Made by a program: the position numbers and the translations under genes. A DNA stretch of 64,000 nt from Nitrospira sp. (GTDB lineage: Bacteria > Nitrospirota > Nitrospiria > Nitrospirales > Nitrospiraceae), in assembly GCA_024330965.1 (NCBI GenBank), contig JANDJL010000007.1, positions 1-64,000 on the forward strand. Reading direction: 5' to 3'. The notes beneath the pieces were generated by a model. That model ran no database searches. It was not told the origin of the DNA and worked only from the letters and a program-made list of their open reading frames with translations. The stretch's first letter is position 1. Each line of letters opens with the position of its first letter. Positions 25,309 to 35,413 of the stretch are shown in pieces.

Positions 25309-26090
25309 GAAACTGTCTCCTCATTCACCGGCTTGGGCTGTCGTTTCTCTAAAAACGCTCGCACCGCGTCCTTAGCCTCTGGTGTTATGCACAACCGGCT
25401 GAACAGTTCCGCTTCTCTCGCCAGTCCCTCTGCAAGGGGAATGTCGAGCCCCCCTCTGACCGCATGCAGCGCCGATTCGACCGCCGTCTTTCCCCGCTCA
25501 GCGATTCGAGCCGCAAGGGACTCTGCCCGAGCCATCAAGTCCTGATCGGGAACAACGTAGCTCACCAGACCAATGTGGTGCGCCGTGTCGGCAGATACGC
25601 TCTCGCCCGTCAAAATCATCTCTGCTGCGCGAGAGGCTCCAACCACACGAGGGAGCCGTTGCGTCCCTCCGAAACCAGGGATGAGCCCAAGGGTGACTTC
25701 AGGTAGTCCCAACACCGCCCCAGCAGCGGCCAAGCGAATGTGACAGGCCAACGCCAGCTCAAGCCCTCCTCCGAGACAAACACCGTTGATGGCGGCGAGG
25801 ACCGGTTTGTTGAGCCGCTCGATCCGATTGAACAGCGCCTGCCCCCGCTCGGCAAACTCGAGACTCCCGTGGATCGTCGTCAAACGAACCAGCTCGTTGA
25901 GATCGGCGCCGGCACAGAAAAACCGGCCCGAACCGGTGATGATCACCGCCCGCACATAGTTGTCGTGTTCCACCTCGGTCAGGAGCTGCTCCAGCTCTTT
26001 CAAGACAGAGAGGTTCAGGACGTTCGCTGGAGGATGATGGAGGGTCAGCCTGGCAATGTGATGCGTCACCGTCAGCAATTGATGAGGCAT
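25305..26090 (-). CDS. Enoyl-CoA hydratase/isomerase family protein
   Basis: This 261-aa crotonase-fold protein has the oxyanion-hole motif GSGRFFCAGADL (about 53-64) and the catalytic segment NGVCLGGGLELALACHIRLA plus LPEVTLGLIPGFGGTQRLPR, with both catalytic Glu positions present. It probably hydrates a short-chain enoyl-CoA such as crotonyl-CoA or tiglyl-CoA. It lies between meaB and prpD in the operon, a position suited to the isoleucine or butyryl-CoA branch. The paralogue at 27928-28722 is better matched to the leucine branch. Confidence 0.9.
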   Translation of the reverse strand: MPHQLLTVTHHIARLTLHHPPANVLNLSVLKELEQLLTEVEHDNYVRAVIITGSGRFFCAGADLNELVRLTTIHGSLEFAERGQALFNRIERLNKPVLAAINGVCLGGGLELALACHIRLAAAGAVLGLPEVTLGLIPGFGGTQRLPRVVGASRAAEMILTGESVSADTAHHIGLVSYVVPDQDLMARAESLAARIAERGKTAVESALHAVRGGLDIPLAEGLAREAELFSRLCITPEAKDAVRAFLEKRQPKPVNEETVS

Positions 26091-26145
26091 GGGGTCTCCT
26101 TTCTCCCTCCTCAGCCGTCACACCGGGACGGTACCTGGTTCTGTT

Positions 26146-26934
26146 CTAACCCCGCATCACGGCCGAATCTTCAGGGTGCCCACGAGTCGTCACCGTTTCG
26201 AGATCACAAAGCCGTTGGTGCTCGGCAATCGCGGCAATCAGCTCAGGAATCCCCTCACCGGTCGTGGCCGTCACTCGCAACACAGTCCGGTGCCAGTCGC
26301 GGAGTTCCCGGACCGTCCGATCCGCTTCTGGATGATCTCCCTTATTCACGACGATGATGTGTGCCACTTCCAACAAACCGGCCTTCATGGCCTGGACCTC
26401 ATCGCCCAACCCTGGTGCAACCACCGCTACCACTGTCGGGGCCATCTTCACAATCTCGACCTCTCCCTGGCCCACGCCAACTGTTTCAATGAGAATCATG
26501 TCGTAGCCGGCCGCTTCCAGCACCAGCACCGCCTCACTGGTCACGGCAGCAAGTCCTCCCTGATGTCCCCTCGTCGCCAAACTCCTGATATACACGTGGG
26601 GATCCATCGCCTGCCGTTGCATCCGGATTCGATCGCCGAGCAGAGCACCACCTGTCACCGGACTACTCATATCGATAGCCAACACCCCAACCCTGTGTCC
26701 CAGGCGGCGATAGGCGGCCACGAGTTGATCGATGACGGTGCTCTTTCCAGCGCCCGGATAGCCAGTGACACCCACGACCATCGAGCGGGGCCGATCTTCT
26801 TGCAACAGGCGCAGGGCGTCGTGCCCTTCTGGAGTCCGTCGTTCCAACAAGGTGATCAGCCGAGCCACGGCCCGAACCTGCCCTTCTCTGACTCGCTTGG
26901 CAAGCGCAGGAGCACCATTGAGATCATTCGCCAT
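26146..26934 (-). CDS. meaB: MeaB/ArgK-family G-protein chaperone of B12-dependent mutase
   Basis: MeaB proteins protect and reload adenosylcobalamin-dependent acyl-CoA mutases. The 262-aa protein has Walker A GVTGYPGAGKST (about 54-65), the segment IDMSSPVTGGALLGDRIRM (usual DPSS reads DMSS), ETVGVGQGEVEI, and the guanine motif NKGD. It is shorter than typical MeaB (about 310-330 aa), mainly lacking the C-terminal dimerisation extension. It is located a few genes downstream of the two mutase subunits in the same operon, so it is presumably their chaperone. Confidence 0.9.
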   Translation of the reverse strand: MANDLNGAPALAKRVREGQVRAVARLITLLERRTPEGHDALRLLQEDRPRSMVVGVTGYPGAGKSTVIDQLVAAYRRLGHRVGVLAIDMSSPVTGGALLGDRIRMQRQAMDPHVYIRSLATRGHQGGLAAVTSEAVLVLEAAGYDMILIETVGVGQGEVEIVKMAPTVVAVVAPGLGDEVQAMKAGLLEVAHIIVVNKGDHPEADRTVRELRDWHRTVLRVTATTGEGIPELIAAIAEHQRLCDLETVTTRGHPEDSAVMRG

Positions 26935-26952
26935 CTGCTCACGCCTCCCCGG

Positions 26953-27909
26953 TCATGGTCCCGTCTGTCCATGAACGGCACTCTTCGCCTTCTGTCGCAA
27001 CACTTTCGAAACCCGAGAGGTCAGGGGATGATCGAGCACGCCCTCGATCTGCGTGGCTGCCTGCACCACCATGGTGTCATCGACCGCCACCGTTGCTCCC
27101 GAAGCACGGAGGGCATAGACGACATCTTCTGTCGCGACATTGCCGGCTGCTCCAGGCGCAAAGGGACAGCCTCCGAGCCCCCCTGCGGACGCATCGAACG
27201 AACAGAGACCATACTCCTCCCATGCCACCAGCACGTTGGCGACGCCGAGCCCATAGGTATCGTGCAGGTGCAAGGAGAGGACCGTGACAGGGATTGCCCG
27301 GACCACGTGATCCAGTAATCGTCGGATGTCCCTCGGAACAGCCATTCCCATCGTTTCCCCCAGGGAAATTTCATCGACGCCCAGATCAAGGAGCCGCCCC
27401 GCCACATCCAGAACCTTGGAGGGAGGCACAGGCCCTTCAAACGGACAGTGGGTGATCGTGGAAACATACCCCCGCACGATCACCCCATCCTGTTTCGCCG
27501 CCGAGACCACCGGTGTGAACCGTGCCAGCGACTCGCCAATCGTGCAATTGATGTTTCGTTTAGCAAAGGTCTCGGAGGCCGCCGTAAACAGGGCGATCTT
27601 CTCAACTCCCACCTCCCTGGCCCGTGCCCATCCTCGTTCATTTGGCACCAATGCCGAATAACGAACACCAGGGAGACGGTCAATCCTAGAGAACACTTCA
27701 TCGGTGTCGGCGAGTTGAGGGACCGCGCGAGGCGAGACAAACGATCCGACCTCGATCTCCGCCACTCCTGATCGGGACAGTGTATTGACAAAGGCCACTT
27801 TGGCCTCGGTCGAGACCGTGATCGGCTCATGTTGCAAGCCGTCGCGAGGGCCGACCTCAACGATCGTGATCTCTTGACCCTCACGTGTCCCACGACGCTG
27901 CCCACCCAT
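26953..27909 (-). CDS. Hydroxymethylglutaryl-CoA lyase
   Basis: This enzyme cleaves HMG-CoA to acetyl-CoA and acetoacetate, the last step of leucine degradation. The 318-aa TIM-barrel protein has the N-terminal IVEVGPRDGLQHEP, EVGSFVSPRAVPQLADT, the metal-binding LHLHDTYGLGVAN and the diagnostic loop GLGGCPFAPGAAGNVATED with the catalytic Cys. It sits directly after the methylglutaconyl-CoA hydratase candidate and the carboxylase beta gene, in the order of the liu pathway. Confidence 0.95.
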   Translation of the reverse strand: MGGQRRGTREGQEITIVEVGPRDGLQHEPITVSTEAKVAFVNTLSRSGVAEIEVGSFVSPRAVPQLADTDEVFSRIDRLPGVRYSALVPNERGWARAREVGVEKIALFTAASETFAKRNINCTIGESLARFTPVVSAAKQDGVIVRGYVSTITHCPFEGPVPPSKVLDVAGRLLDLGVDEISLGETMGMAVPRDIRRLLDHVVRAIPVTVLSLHLHDTYGLGVANVLVAWEEYGLCSFDASAGGLGGCPFAPGAAGNVATEDVVYALRASGATVAVDDTMVVQAATQIEGVLDHPLTSRVSKVLRQKAKSAVHGQTGP

Positions 27910-27927
27910 CGCGCTTCCCCACGTCCC

Positions 27928-28722
27928 CTACTGTGGCCCTGCTTGCGACCAGGTTGGATTCCGCTTCTCACGAAAGGCACGCAGCCCCTCCTGCGCTTCC
28001 GCCGACATACGGGCCCGCACGTTGGCCTCCACGGCCATTTTCCACTGTTCCGCTTCCGGCAAATCGCGAAGCTGCCGCAGTAACCTCTTCGTCTCCCGCA
28101 CAGCCAGCGGGGCAAGTTGGGTCAGAAATCCCGCCACTTCGTTCACGCGATGATCCAGCACCGCCGGCTCCACCACGTCGTGCACGAGCCCCGCCCCTTT
28201 GGCGACAGACGCTGAGAAGGATTCACCGGTGAGGCTATATCGACGAAGAAACGAGTCACCGGCTTTCCGCAGGAGAAACGGCGCAATCACTGCCGGAACC
28301 AGCCCCACCCGGACTTCCCCGAACGAGAACGTCACATCGGTCCTCGCCACCACGATGTCGCACGCAGCGATCAGTCCAAGCCCCCCTCCGTAGGCCGATC
28401 CTTGAATCCGTCCGATCACGGGACAAGGACATTCGTCGATGGCCCGCAACAGGTCCAGCAGCAACGCCGCGTCCCGCCGAGCCTCCCACACCGACACGAC
28501 CTCCGAACCCATCCAATGGAGATCAGCTCCCGCACAGAATACGGACCCGGTTCCCGTCAGGATGATGCCGCGTATCGAGGGATCACTCCCAGATCCGACG
28601 ATACAGTCGCGTAGTTCTTCGAGCATGACACGATCAAATGCATTGCGACGTTCCGGGCGATTGAGCGTGACTCGCGTCAGACCGTCACCCGTTTCGACAA
28701 GGATGGTTCGTCGTGTTTCCAT
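27928..28722 (-). CDS. Enoyl-CoA hydratase, probable methylglutaconyl-CoA hydratase
   Basis: This 264-aa crotonase-fold protein starts at ATG 28722 (METRRTILVETGDGLTRVTL) with AAGG eight bases upstream. It has TGTGSVFCAGADLHWM and QGSAYGGGLGLIAACDIVVA. The position of the second catalytic acid (FSFGEVRVGLVPAVIAPF) fits LiuC-type methylglutaconyl-CoA hydratases. That assignment rests mainly on its place between the carboxylase beta subunit and HMG-CoA lyase. A longer upstream reading to 28887 overlaps the carboxylase gene and is rejected. Confidence 0.88.
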   Translation of the reverse strand: METRRTILVETGDGLTRVTLNRPERRNAFDRVMLEELRDCIVGSGSDPSIRGIILTGTGSVFCAGADLHWMGSEVVSVWEARRDAALLLDLLRAIDECPCPVIGRIQGSAYGGGLGLIAACDIVVARTDVTFSFGEVRVGLVPAVIAPFLLRKAGDSFLRRYSLTGESFSASVAKGAGLVHDVVEPAVLDHRVNEVAGFLTQLAPLAVRETKRLLRQLRDLPEAEQWKMAVEANVRARMSAEAQEGLRAFREKRNPTWSQAGPQ

Positions 28723-28744
28723 TGCCCATGCCTTCGTCAGCATC

Positions 28745-30346
28745 TCACATGCGAAAGACCGGTGGATGGGATCGTCTCGATGGCACCGCCACCGCGAGGT
28801 CGAGACAGAATCCCAGGATTGCTCTGGTCTCCACGGGATCGATGATGCCGTCGTCCCACAGTCGTGCCGTACTGAAGAACGGCTCACTCTCTCGTTCGTA
28901 CTGCGCTACGGTCGCCTCATAGATCGCCCGCGCTTCTTCCTCCGACGGGACTGCTCCTTCTCGGACCCGTTGCTGGTGTTTGATTGTCACGAGCACCTGG
29001 GCCGCTTGGTGAGCCCCCATGACCGACATGCGCGCATTGGGCCAGAGAAATAAAAACCTCGGCTCATAGGCTCGCCCACACATGGCATAATTGCCGGCAC
29101 CATGGGATGCTCCGATCACGACGGTGAACATCGGCACTTCGGCGGTCGCCACCGCTTGCACCATCTTGGCGCCGTCTTTGATGATGCCCCGCGCCTCGTA
29201 CTCCTTGCCCACCATGAAGCCTGTGATGTTTTGCAAAAACACGATCGGGATCCGGCGTTGCGCACAGAGCTGCACGAAGTGTGCACCTTTCAAGGCGGCT
29301 TCGGACAAGAGCACCCCGTTGTTGCCGATGATGCCCACCAGATGCCCCATCCACCGAGCAAAGCCACACACGAGGGTGTGACCGTATCGCGCCTTAAATT
29401 CATGAAATCGACTGCCGTCCACCAGACGCGCAATGATTTCCCGGATCTCAACGGGCTGTTTCGGATGGCTCGGCATGAGCCCATACAGGTCCTCGGCTGG
29501 GTAAAGGGGTTCTTCGATTTCCTGCCTCCGCCCCATAGGCCGTCGTGGCAGGGTGTCCACGATCGATCGACAGATCTCGATCGCCTCCTGATCATCGTTC
29601 GCGAGGTGGTCGCTGACGCCCGATCGTCTCGTATGGAGGTCAGCCCCTCCTAGTTCCTCCGCGGTGACCTCTTCTCCAGTCGCAGCTTTCACCAGGGGAG
29701 GCCCGGCTAAATAAATGGTCCCCGTTCCCTTGACGATGATGTTTTCATCGCACATGGCCGGCACATAGGCACCCCCGGCTGTACACATGCCCATCACCAC
29801 AGCAATTTGCGGAACTCCGAGCGCGGACAGTCGGGCCTGGTTATAAAAGATCCTTCCAAAATGATCCCGATCCGCAAAGACCTCCGCCTGCATTGGCAGA
29901 AAGACCCCGCCGGAATCCACCACATAGATGCAGGGGAGCCGATTGGCGAGCGCGATCTCCTGGGCCCGCAGATGTTTCTTGATTGTCAGAGGAAAGTAGG
30001 TCCCACCTTTCACCGTGGCATCATTGGCCACAATCACACAGGGCCGTCCAGACACCATACCAATCCCAGTTACCAACCCGGCACAAGGAACTTGGTCCTC
30101 ATACAGGCCCGTCGCCGCAAGAGGGCTCAGTTCCAGCCAGGGAGCACCAGGGTCGAGCAGGGCGGTCATCCGATCCCGAACCATCATCTTTCCCCGCTTC
30201 TTGTGGAGCGCCACCACTTCCGGTGGTCCACCAGCCCGGACCACGGCCAGCCGCTTGCGCAGATCGGCCAGCAGCCCTTCGTAATGGAGTCGATTCGACC
30301 GATAGTCATCGGACGAAGGGACAACCGATGTCGTCAGCGCGCGCAT
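28745..30346 (-). CDS. Acyl-CoA carboxylase carboxyltransferase (beta) subunit, probable methylcrotonyl-CoA carboxylase
   Basis: This 533-aa protein has two crotonase-like carboxyltransferase halves. They carry [21 protein letters not shown], the CoA-binding [16 protein letters not shown], and the second-half [19 protein letters not shown] and [20 protein letters not shown]. These last blocks are characteristic of the methylcrotonyl-CoA/geranyl-CoA carboxylase branch. In leucine breakdown it carboxylates 3-methylcrotonyl-CoA. The biotin-containing alpha subunit is not in the window, so it must be encoded elsewhere or shared with another carboxylase. ATG 30346 (GTG 30349 possible) follows the mutase small-subunit stop closely. 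Confidence 0.9.
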   Translation of the reverse strand: MRALTTSVVPSSDDYRSNRLHYEGLLADLRKRLAVVRAGGPPEVVALHKKRGKMMVRDRMTALLDPGAPWLELSPLAATGLYEDQVPCAGLVTGIGMVSGRPCVIVANDATVKGGTYFPLTIKKHLRAQEIALANRLPCIYVVDSGGVFLPMQAEVFADRDHFGRIFYNQARLSALGVPQIAVVMGMCTAGGAYVPAMCDENIIVKGTGTIYLAGPPLVKAATGEEVTAEELGGADLHTRRSGVSDHLANDDQEAIEICRSIVDTLPRRPMGRRQEIEEPLYPAEDLYGLMPSHPKQPVEIREIIARLVDGSRFHEFKARYGHTLVCGFARWMGHLVGIIGNNGVLLSEAALKGAHFVQLCAQRRIPIVFLQNITGFMVGKEYEARGIIKDGAKMVQAVATAEVPMFTVVIGASHGAGNYAMCGRAYEPRFLFLWPNARMSVMGAHQAAQVLVTIKHQQRVREGAVPSEEEARAIYEATVAQYERESEPFFSTARLWDDGIIDPVETRAILGFCLDLAVAVPSRRSHPPVFRM

Positions 30347-30352
30347 CACGTC

Positions 30353-30757
30353 TCACCTCGATCTGGGAAGTTCCTTCACAAACCGAACGATGTCTTCCAG
30401 TGGCGTTCCTGGTCCGAAGAGTGCTTTCACCCCCGCCTCTTTCAGCGCTAGTACGTCCTCGTTCGGAACGATCCCGCCGCCAAAGACCACAATGTCGTCG
30501 GCTCCTTGCTCTTTCAACAGTTCCAACACGCGCCGGAACAGGGTCATGTGGGCTCCAGAGAGGACGCTCAACCCGATCGCATCGACGTCTTCTTGGATCG
30601 CCGTGCTCACCACCTGTTCCGGCGTCTGATGAAGACCGGTGTAGATGACCTCCATGCCGGCATCGCGCAACGCTCGCGCGATTAACTTGACGCCCCGGTC
30701 ATGGCCGTCGAGCCCGACCTTGCCGATTAAAATCCGAAGTGGAGACGTCACGGTCAT
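30353..30757 (-). CDS. Acyl-CoA mutase small subunit, cobalamin-binding (IcmB-like)
   Basis: This 134-aa protein is a complete B12-binding domain. It has DGHDRG (residues 17-22) with the axial-ligand His19, the SVLSGAH motif and the GGG segment [13 protein letters not shown]. It corresponds to the C-terminal domain of methylmalonyl-CoA mutase or to IcmB, the separate small subunit of isobutyryl-CoA mutase. Its partner is the catalytic subunit at 31691-33286, two genes upstream; an MBL-fold gene sits between them and overlaps this start by 4 bp. Substrate specificity is set by the large subunit. Confidence 0.93.
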   Translation of the reverse strand: MTVTSPLRILIGKVGLDGHDRGVKLIARALRDAGMEVIYTGLHQTPEQVVSTAIQEDVDAIGLSVLSGAHMTLFRRVLELLKEQGADDIVVFGGGIVPNEDVLALKEAGVKALFGPGTPLEDIVRFVKELPRSR

Positions 30758-31599
30758 GCACGGGCCTCCTGGAGGTAGTACTTCCCCTCTTGGTCCTTCT
30801 TGACGTAACCAGCCCGGATCGCCGGATCATGTTCAAAAAACAAAAGCCACTGTTCTTCAAACGCGAGGTCCAGCACCCATCGTTTGGTTTCCAGAGTCTG
30901 GAGCGGGCAGAGGTCGTAGCCCATGATGTAGGGAAGCGGCAGGTGAGAAACGGTCGGAATCAGATCACCGAGAAAGAAGGCGGTATGGCCCTCTGAGGTG
31001 ATTTTGACTCCTTGGTGGGCGCGGGTATGGCCGGCGGTGATGACGGCACTAATGCCGGGTAGCAACTCCGTGTCGCCGTGCAGAAACTCCCACCGATTTG
31101 CCAGCGAAATGGGAACGATATTGTCTTTTTTGTAACTGGCCCTGGTCCGTTCGTTTGAATGCATCGCATCTTCGTACTCGCTGCGCTGCACGACATAGGT
31201 CGCCTTGCGAAAGGTCGGCGCCAGAATTCCATCCTCCCGCCTGATCGTATTCCCCCCCGCATGGTCAAAATGAAGATGCGTGTTGATCACGAGATGGACG
31301 TCGTCCGGCTCCACCCCCGCCTGTTTTAACGAGTCCAACAGTGTCGGCCGCCGATCCACCCCGAACATCCGATGAAACTTGCTGTCTTCCTTCGAGCCGA
31401 GACCTGTATCCACCAGGATGTTCGTCCCCTTCGCCCGAATGAGCAAACAGGTCAGACTCAGATCGATCCGGTTCAGCTCATCGGCGGTGCAACATCGCTC
31501 CCACAACACCTTGGGAACCACCCCAAACATCGCACCGCCGTCGAGCCGGAACCGGCCGTCCGAAACCGGATAGAGTTCAAATGACCCGAACTTCATCAT
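30754..31599 (-). CDS. Metallo-beta-lactamase-fold hydrolase
   Basis: This 281-aa protein has the zinc motif [11 protein letters not shown] (HxHxDH, about 107-117), a further His in [12 protein letters not shown], and an Asp in FFLGDLIP. These make a complete binuclear-zinc hydrolase site. There is no signal peptide. ATG 31599 is used (AGGACC upstream); a second ATG follows immediately. It is placed exactly between the large and small mutase subunits and coupled to the latter by a 4-bp overlap. I infer a role in the same pathway, for instance hydrolysis of a CoA ester or lactone by-product. The substrate is unknown. Confidence 0.85.
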   Translation of the reverse strand: MMKFGSFELYPVSDGRFRLDGGAMFGVVPKVLWERCCTADELNRIDLSLTCLLIRAKGTNILVDTGLGSKEDSKFHRMFGVDRRPTLLDSLKQAGVEPDDVHLVINTHLHFDHAGGNTIRREDGILAPTFRKATYVVQRSEYEDAMHSNERTRASYKKDNIVPISLANRWEFLHGDTELLPGISAVITAGHTRAHQGVKITSEGHTAFFLGDLIPTVSHLPLPYIMGYDLCPLQTLETKRWVLDLAFEEQWLLFFEHDPAIRAGYVKKDQEGKYYLQEARA

Positions 31600-31690
31600 C
31601 CTTGGTCCTCTTGTCTCCCTACTCCCTTCACCGATTCGACGTCGCCGGCCATCCGATCCACCAAACACCCTCCCCATCGAAGTGCCGTAG

Positions 31691-33286
31691 CTAGAGCACC
31701 ACCGGCTCTCGATAGGTCCCCAACACTTCCTTGAGGGCCGCGCAGATCTCTCCCAACGTGGCCTGGGCCTTCACCGCTTCAATCAACGGCGGCATGATGT
31801 TCTCTCCACCGGCGACTGCCTCCTGCAGTGAGGCCACGGCCCCTGCCATTTTGAACGGATCACGCGCTTTGCGCAGCTCAGCAAGTCTCGTCACCTGCAG
31901 TCGCTCAACTTCCGGGTCGATTTTGAGAATAGGGATCGGACGCTCCTCCTGCTCGACATAGCCGTTGACCCCCACGATCACTCGCTCCCTCCGCTCAATC
32001 TCCCGCTGATACCGTTGAGAGGCTTCAAGAATCTCCCGCTGTGGGAAACCTTGCTCGATCGCCGCGACCATGCCGCCCATGGCATCGAGTCTCCGGAAGT
32101 ACTCTTGCGCCTCCTCTTCAAGCTGATTGGTCAAGGTCTCCACATAGTAGGAGCCACCCAAGGGATCAACCGTGTTCGTCACCTCACTTTCCTCAGCAAT
32201 GATCTGTTGTGTCCGCAACGCAAGTCGCACCGCCTCCTCGGTGGGCAGGGCGAGGGTCTCATCCATGGAGTTGGTGTGGAGGGATTGCGTCCCCCCTAAC
32301 ACGGCCGCCAAGGCTTGGATCGTCGTGCGGACCACGTTGTTCATGGGCTGCTGGGCGGTCAAAGAACAACCGGCCGTTTGGGCGTGACAGCGCAACTGCA
32401 AGGACCGGGGATCCCGTGGTTGATACCGCCGCTCCATTTCACGGGCCCAGAGACGTCGAGCTGCGCGGAACTTTGCGATCTCTTCGAAGAAATCGTTGTG
32501 GACGTTGAAAAAGAACGACAGTCGTGGTGCAAACCGGTCCACGGGGAGGCCAGCTTTGACGGCCGCCTCGACATAGGTCAACCCGTCGTACAAGGTAAAG
32601 GCCAGTTCCTGCACCGCTGTCGAACCAGCCTCGCGGATGTGGTAGCCACTGATGCTGATCGGATGCCACTTTGGCACCCGGTCGGCGCAATACGCGACGA
32701 CGTCCGTGACCAGACGAAGCGACGGGGCAGGTGGAAACAGCCATTCCTTCTGTGCGATGTATTCCTTGAGAATATCGTTTTGCAGTGTTCCACCCAATTT
32801 CTCAAAGGGAATGCCTTGCTTCTCCGCAACTGCCAGATACATCGCGAAGAGCACGGGGGCCGGGCCGTTGATCGTCATCGACGTCGTCACCTGATCGAGC
32901 GGAATCCCGTCAAAGAGCCGTTCCATATCGGCTAGCGATGAGATCGACACCCCGCAGCGTCCCACCTCGCCCCGTGCGAGCGGATCGTCTGCATCGAGGC
33001 CCATCAAGGCCGGCATGTCGAATGCGACGCTCAACCCGGTCTGACCATGTTCGAGCAGGTAGCGGAAGCGACGGTTGGTATCCTCGGCGGTGCCAAAGCC
33101 GGCAAACTGGCGCATCGTCCAGAGCCGACCCCGGTACATCGTCGGATAGATGCCGCGTGTGTAGGGGAATTCGCCAGGACGGCCTAAATCCCGATCCGGA
33201 GACCAGTTCTTCAGATCGTCAGGGCCGTACAGGCGGTGGATCTCGATTCCGGACAGTGAGGAAAATCGAGACTTCCGTTCGTTCAT
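31691..33286 (-). CDS. B12-dependent acyl-CoA mutase large subunit, predicted isobutyryl-CoA mutase (IcmA-like)
   Basis: This 531-aa catalytic TIM-barrel subunit has no cobalamin domain of its own. Family blocks include [67 protein letters not shown] and [13 protein letters not shown]. The residue that is Tyr in methylmalonyl-CoA mutase is Phe61 here, and the substrate-binding Arg is Gln179. The two are 118 residues apart, the spacing known for Tyr89/Arg207, and Phe/Gln is the isobutyryl-CoA mutase pair. I therefore predict isobutyryl-CoA to butyryl-CoA isomerisation. ATG 33286 has GGAGG upstream. Automatic annotation would call it methylmalonyl-CoA mutase. Confidence 0.9.
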   Translation of the reverse strand: MNERKSRFSSLSGIEIHRLYGPDDLKNWSPDRDLGRPGEFPYTRGIYPTMYRGRLWTMRQFAGFGTAEDTNRRFRYLLEHGQTGLSVAFDMPALMGLDADDPLARGEVGRCGVSISSLADMERLFDGIPLDQVTTSMTINGPAPVLFAMYLAVAEKQGIPFEKLGGTLQNDILKEYIAQKEWLFPPAPSLRLVTDVVAYCADRVPKWHPISISGYHIREAGSTAVQELAFTLYDGLTYVEAAVKAGLPVDRFAPRLSFFFNVHNDFFEEIAKFRAARRLWAREMERRYQPRDPRSLQLRCHAQTAGCSLTAQQPMNNVVRTTIQALAAVLGGTQSLHTNSMDETLALPTEEAVRLALRTQQIIAEESEVTNTVDPLGGSYYVETLTNQLEEEAQEYFRRLDAMGGMVAAIEQGFPQREILEASQRYQREIERRERVIVGVNGYVEQEERPIPILKIDPEVERLQVTRLAELRKARDPFKMAGAVASLQEAVAGGENIMPPLIEAVKAQATLGEICAALKEVLGTYREPVVL

Positions 33287-33323
33287 GGTCGACCTCCATC
33301 GTCGGAGCACTTCCTGGCCATGG

Positions 33324-34220
33324 TCATCTCACATGGACCACCCTCGACTCTTTCCCGACCATGTCGTACTGGTAAAACCCGCGTCCGGTCTTTCGCCCGA
33401 GCCATCCCGCTTCCACGTAGCGGCGCAGCAGGGGACAGGGACGAAATTTCGGATCACCCAATTCCTGGTACAGGACTTCACAGATGGCCAACACCGTGTC
33501 CAAACCAATCCGGTCGGCCAGGGCAAGAGGCCCTACCGGATGATTCGTGCCCGCCGTCATTGCAAGGTCGATGGCCTCTGCCGGAGCCACTTGCTCCTCC
33601 AGCGCAAAGATCGCCTCATTGATCATGGGCATCAGCAAACGATTCACGATAAAGCCGGGCACGTCATTTGCCACAACCGGCGTCTTGCCAAGCCGCTCAG
33701 CGAAATCACGCGCAAGCGACATGGTCTCATCCGACGTCTCCAGACCTCGGACGACCTCCACAAGCTTCATAACCGGAACCGGATTCATGAAGTGGAGCCC
33801 CACCACCCGATCGGACCGACCGGAGGCGGCGCCCAGTTTCGTGATAGGGATCGACGAGGTATTGCTCGCGAGCACGGTGTGCGGCTGGCAGATCCTCCCC
33901 ATTTCGGCGAAGAGCTTTTGTTTCAGCGTTCGATCCTCGGGAACCGCCTCGATGACCAGGTGAACTTCACGTAAGCCATCGAGAGTCACCGAGGGATGGA
34001 CGAGGGCCACGATCTCCTCCACACGACTGTTGGCCAGCTTTCCGTCCTCAACAGCTCGTTCCAGCCCGGCTCGGACCTTGGCCATGGCTTCTCTCAGTCG
34101 AGATTCCGCCACGTCGATCAATTCCACATGGTAACCGGCCGCGGCGCAGACCTGCGCAATCCCTCGGCCCATTTGGCCGGCGCCGACGATGCCGACTCGT
34201 GTGACGTCGTCGATTCTCAT
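33324..34220 (-). CDS. 3-hydroxybutyryl-CoA dehydrogenase
   Basis: This NAD(P)-dependent enzyme oxidises 3-hydroxybutyryl-CoA to acetoacetyl-CoA. The 298-aa protein has the Rossmann motif [18 protein letters not shown] at the N-terminus, the catalytic [16 protein letters not shown] with its His (about 143), and [20 protein letters not shown]. The family's ending [12 protein letters not shown] is intact. It is coupled to the thiolase gene by a 4-bp overlap and precedes the mutase. Together these genes complete conversion of butyryl-CoA to two acetyl-CoA once a dehydrogenase and hydratase act. Confidence 0.95.
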   Translation of the reverse strand: MRIDDVTRVGIVGAGQMGRGIAQVCAAAGYHVELIDVAESRLREAMAKVRAGLERAVEDGKLANSRVEEIVALVHPSVTLDGLREVHLVIEAVPEDRTLKQKLFAEMGRICQPHTVLASNTSSIPITKLGAASGRSDRVVGLHFMNPVPVMKLVEVVRGLETSDETMSLARDFAERLGKTPVVANDVPGFIVNRLLMPMINEAIFALEEQVAPAEAIDLAMTAGTNHPVGPLALADRIGLDTVLAICEVLYQELGDPKFRPCPLLRRYVEAGWLGRKTGRGFYQYDMVGKESRVVHVR

Positions 34221-35413
34221 CGCTCCCTCTCCACCACTACCGCGAGCGCCTCTCCCCCGCCGATACAGAGGGCCGCCAGCCCCCGCCTCGCATCATAGTG
34301 CTCCATGGCGTACAGCAACGTGGTGAGGATCCGCGCCCCAGTCGCCCCGATGGGATGCCCCAACGCCACCGCTCCCCCATGAACGTTGACCTTCTTCGGA
34401 TCCAACCCCAATTCCCGGTTGATGGCGAGCGAGACGGCGGAGAAGGCCTCGTTGATCTCGAAGAGATCGATGTCCGCGAGCGTGAGCCCCGTCTTCTTGA
34501 GCACCAGACGGATCGCCTCGACCGGTGCGATCGTAAACCACTCCGGCGCCAAGGCCGCACCTGCGTATCCGACGAGTCGAGCCAGGGGCCTGAGTCCAAG
34601 CCGAGCCGCCTCGCTCTCCGCCATCAGGACCAAGGCCGCCGCTCCATCGTTACAAGACGGAGAATTGCCGACCGTCAAGACCCCATCCTCCTGAAACACC
34701 GCTTTGAGTTCTCTCATCCGACTCAGATCCACTCGGTTCGGCTCTTCATCGTCTTGGACAACCATCGATGGGCCTTTCCGTTGCGGCACCTCCACTGGTA
34801 CGATCTCTTGCCGAAAGAGGCCAGTCGCAATGGCCTCGCGAGCGCGGCGATAACTCTCCAGGGCAAAGTCGTCTAGTTCCTGCCTGCTCAATCGATACTT
34901 GGCCGCACAAAGTTCTCCTCCCTTGCCCATGTGAAACTGATGATAGACATCCCACAGCCCGTCCTTGATCAGGCTATCGACTAATTCCGCATGACCAAGC
35001 CTATAGCCCTGTCTCGCCTTTTCTAGGAGATAGGGGGCACGGGTCATGTTCTCCATGCCGCCGGCCACGACGACCTTGGCTTCCCCAAGGCCGATGGCCT
35101 GCGACGCCAGGATGACCGCCATGAGACTCGACCCACAGACCTTGTTCACCGTCGTAGCCCCCACCGAGTGGGGGATACCCGCTCCGATCGAGGCTTGCCT
35201 CGCCGGGGCTTGGCCCAGTCCGGCACTGAGCACGCAGCCCATATAGACCATATCCACCTGTTCGGGAGAGATCTGAGCCCGTTTCAGAGCCTCGGCAATC
35301 GCCAGGCTGCCCAGCTTGGTGGCAGGCACCTGACTGAAACAACCTTGAAAGCTTCCCATCGGCGTGCGCGCCGCGCCGACGATAACCGTCGGTTCTCTCT
35401 TAAAAGCGCTCAT
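34217..35413 (-). CDS. Acetyl-CoA acetyltransferase (thiolase)
   Basis: This enzyme thiolyses acetoacetyl-CoA, or condenses two acetyl-CoA in reverse. The 398-aa protein has the nucleophile Cys in NKVCGSSLMAVILA (about residue 93), the GENMT-like GGMENMTRAPYLL, the catalytic His in NVHGGAVALGHPIG (about 353), and the C-terminal Cys in ALCIGGGEALAVV. ATG 35413 overlaps the E2 stop by 4 bp. Thiolase can also finish 2-methylacetoacetyl-CoA from isoleucine, releasing propionyl-CoA for the methylcitrate genes downstream. Confidence 0.95.
   Translation of the reverse strand: MSAFKREPTVIVGAARTPMGSFQGCFSQVPATKLGSLAIAEALKRAQISPEQVDMVYMGCVLSAGLGQAPARQASIGAGIPHSVGATTVNKVCGSSLMAVILASQAIGLGEAKVVVAGGMENMTRAPYLLEKARQGYRLGHAELVDSLIKDGLWDVYHQFHMGKGGELCAAKYRLSRQELDDFALESYRRAREAIATGLFRQEIVPVEVPQRKGPSMVVQDDEEPNRVDLSRMRELKAVFQEDGVLTVGNSPSCNDGAAALVLMAESEAARLGLRPLARLVGYAGAALAPEWFTIAPVEAIRLVLKKTGLTLADIDLFEINEAFSAVSLAINRELGLDPKKVNVHGGAVALGHPIGATGARILTTLLYAMEHYDARRGLAALCIGGGEALAVVVERER

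Noticed and set aside
26089..27318. A 409-codon plus-strand frame.
   Set aside because: It is the antisense of meaB and HMG-CoA lyase, both with diagnostic motifs.
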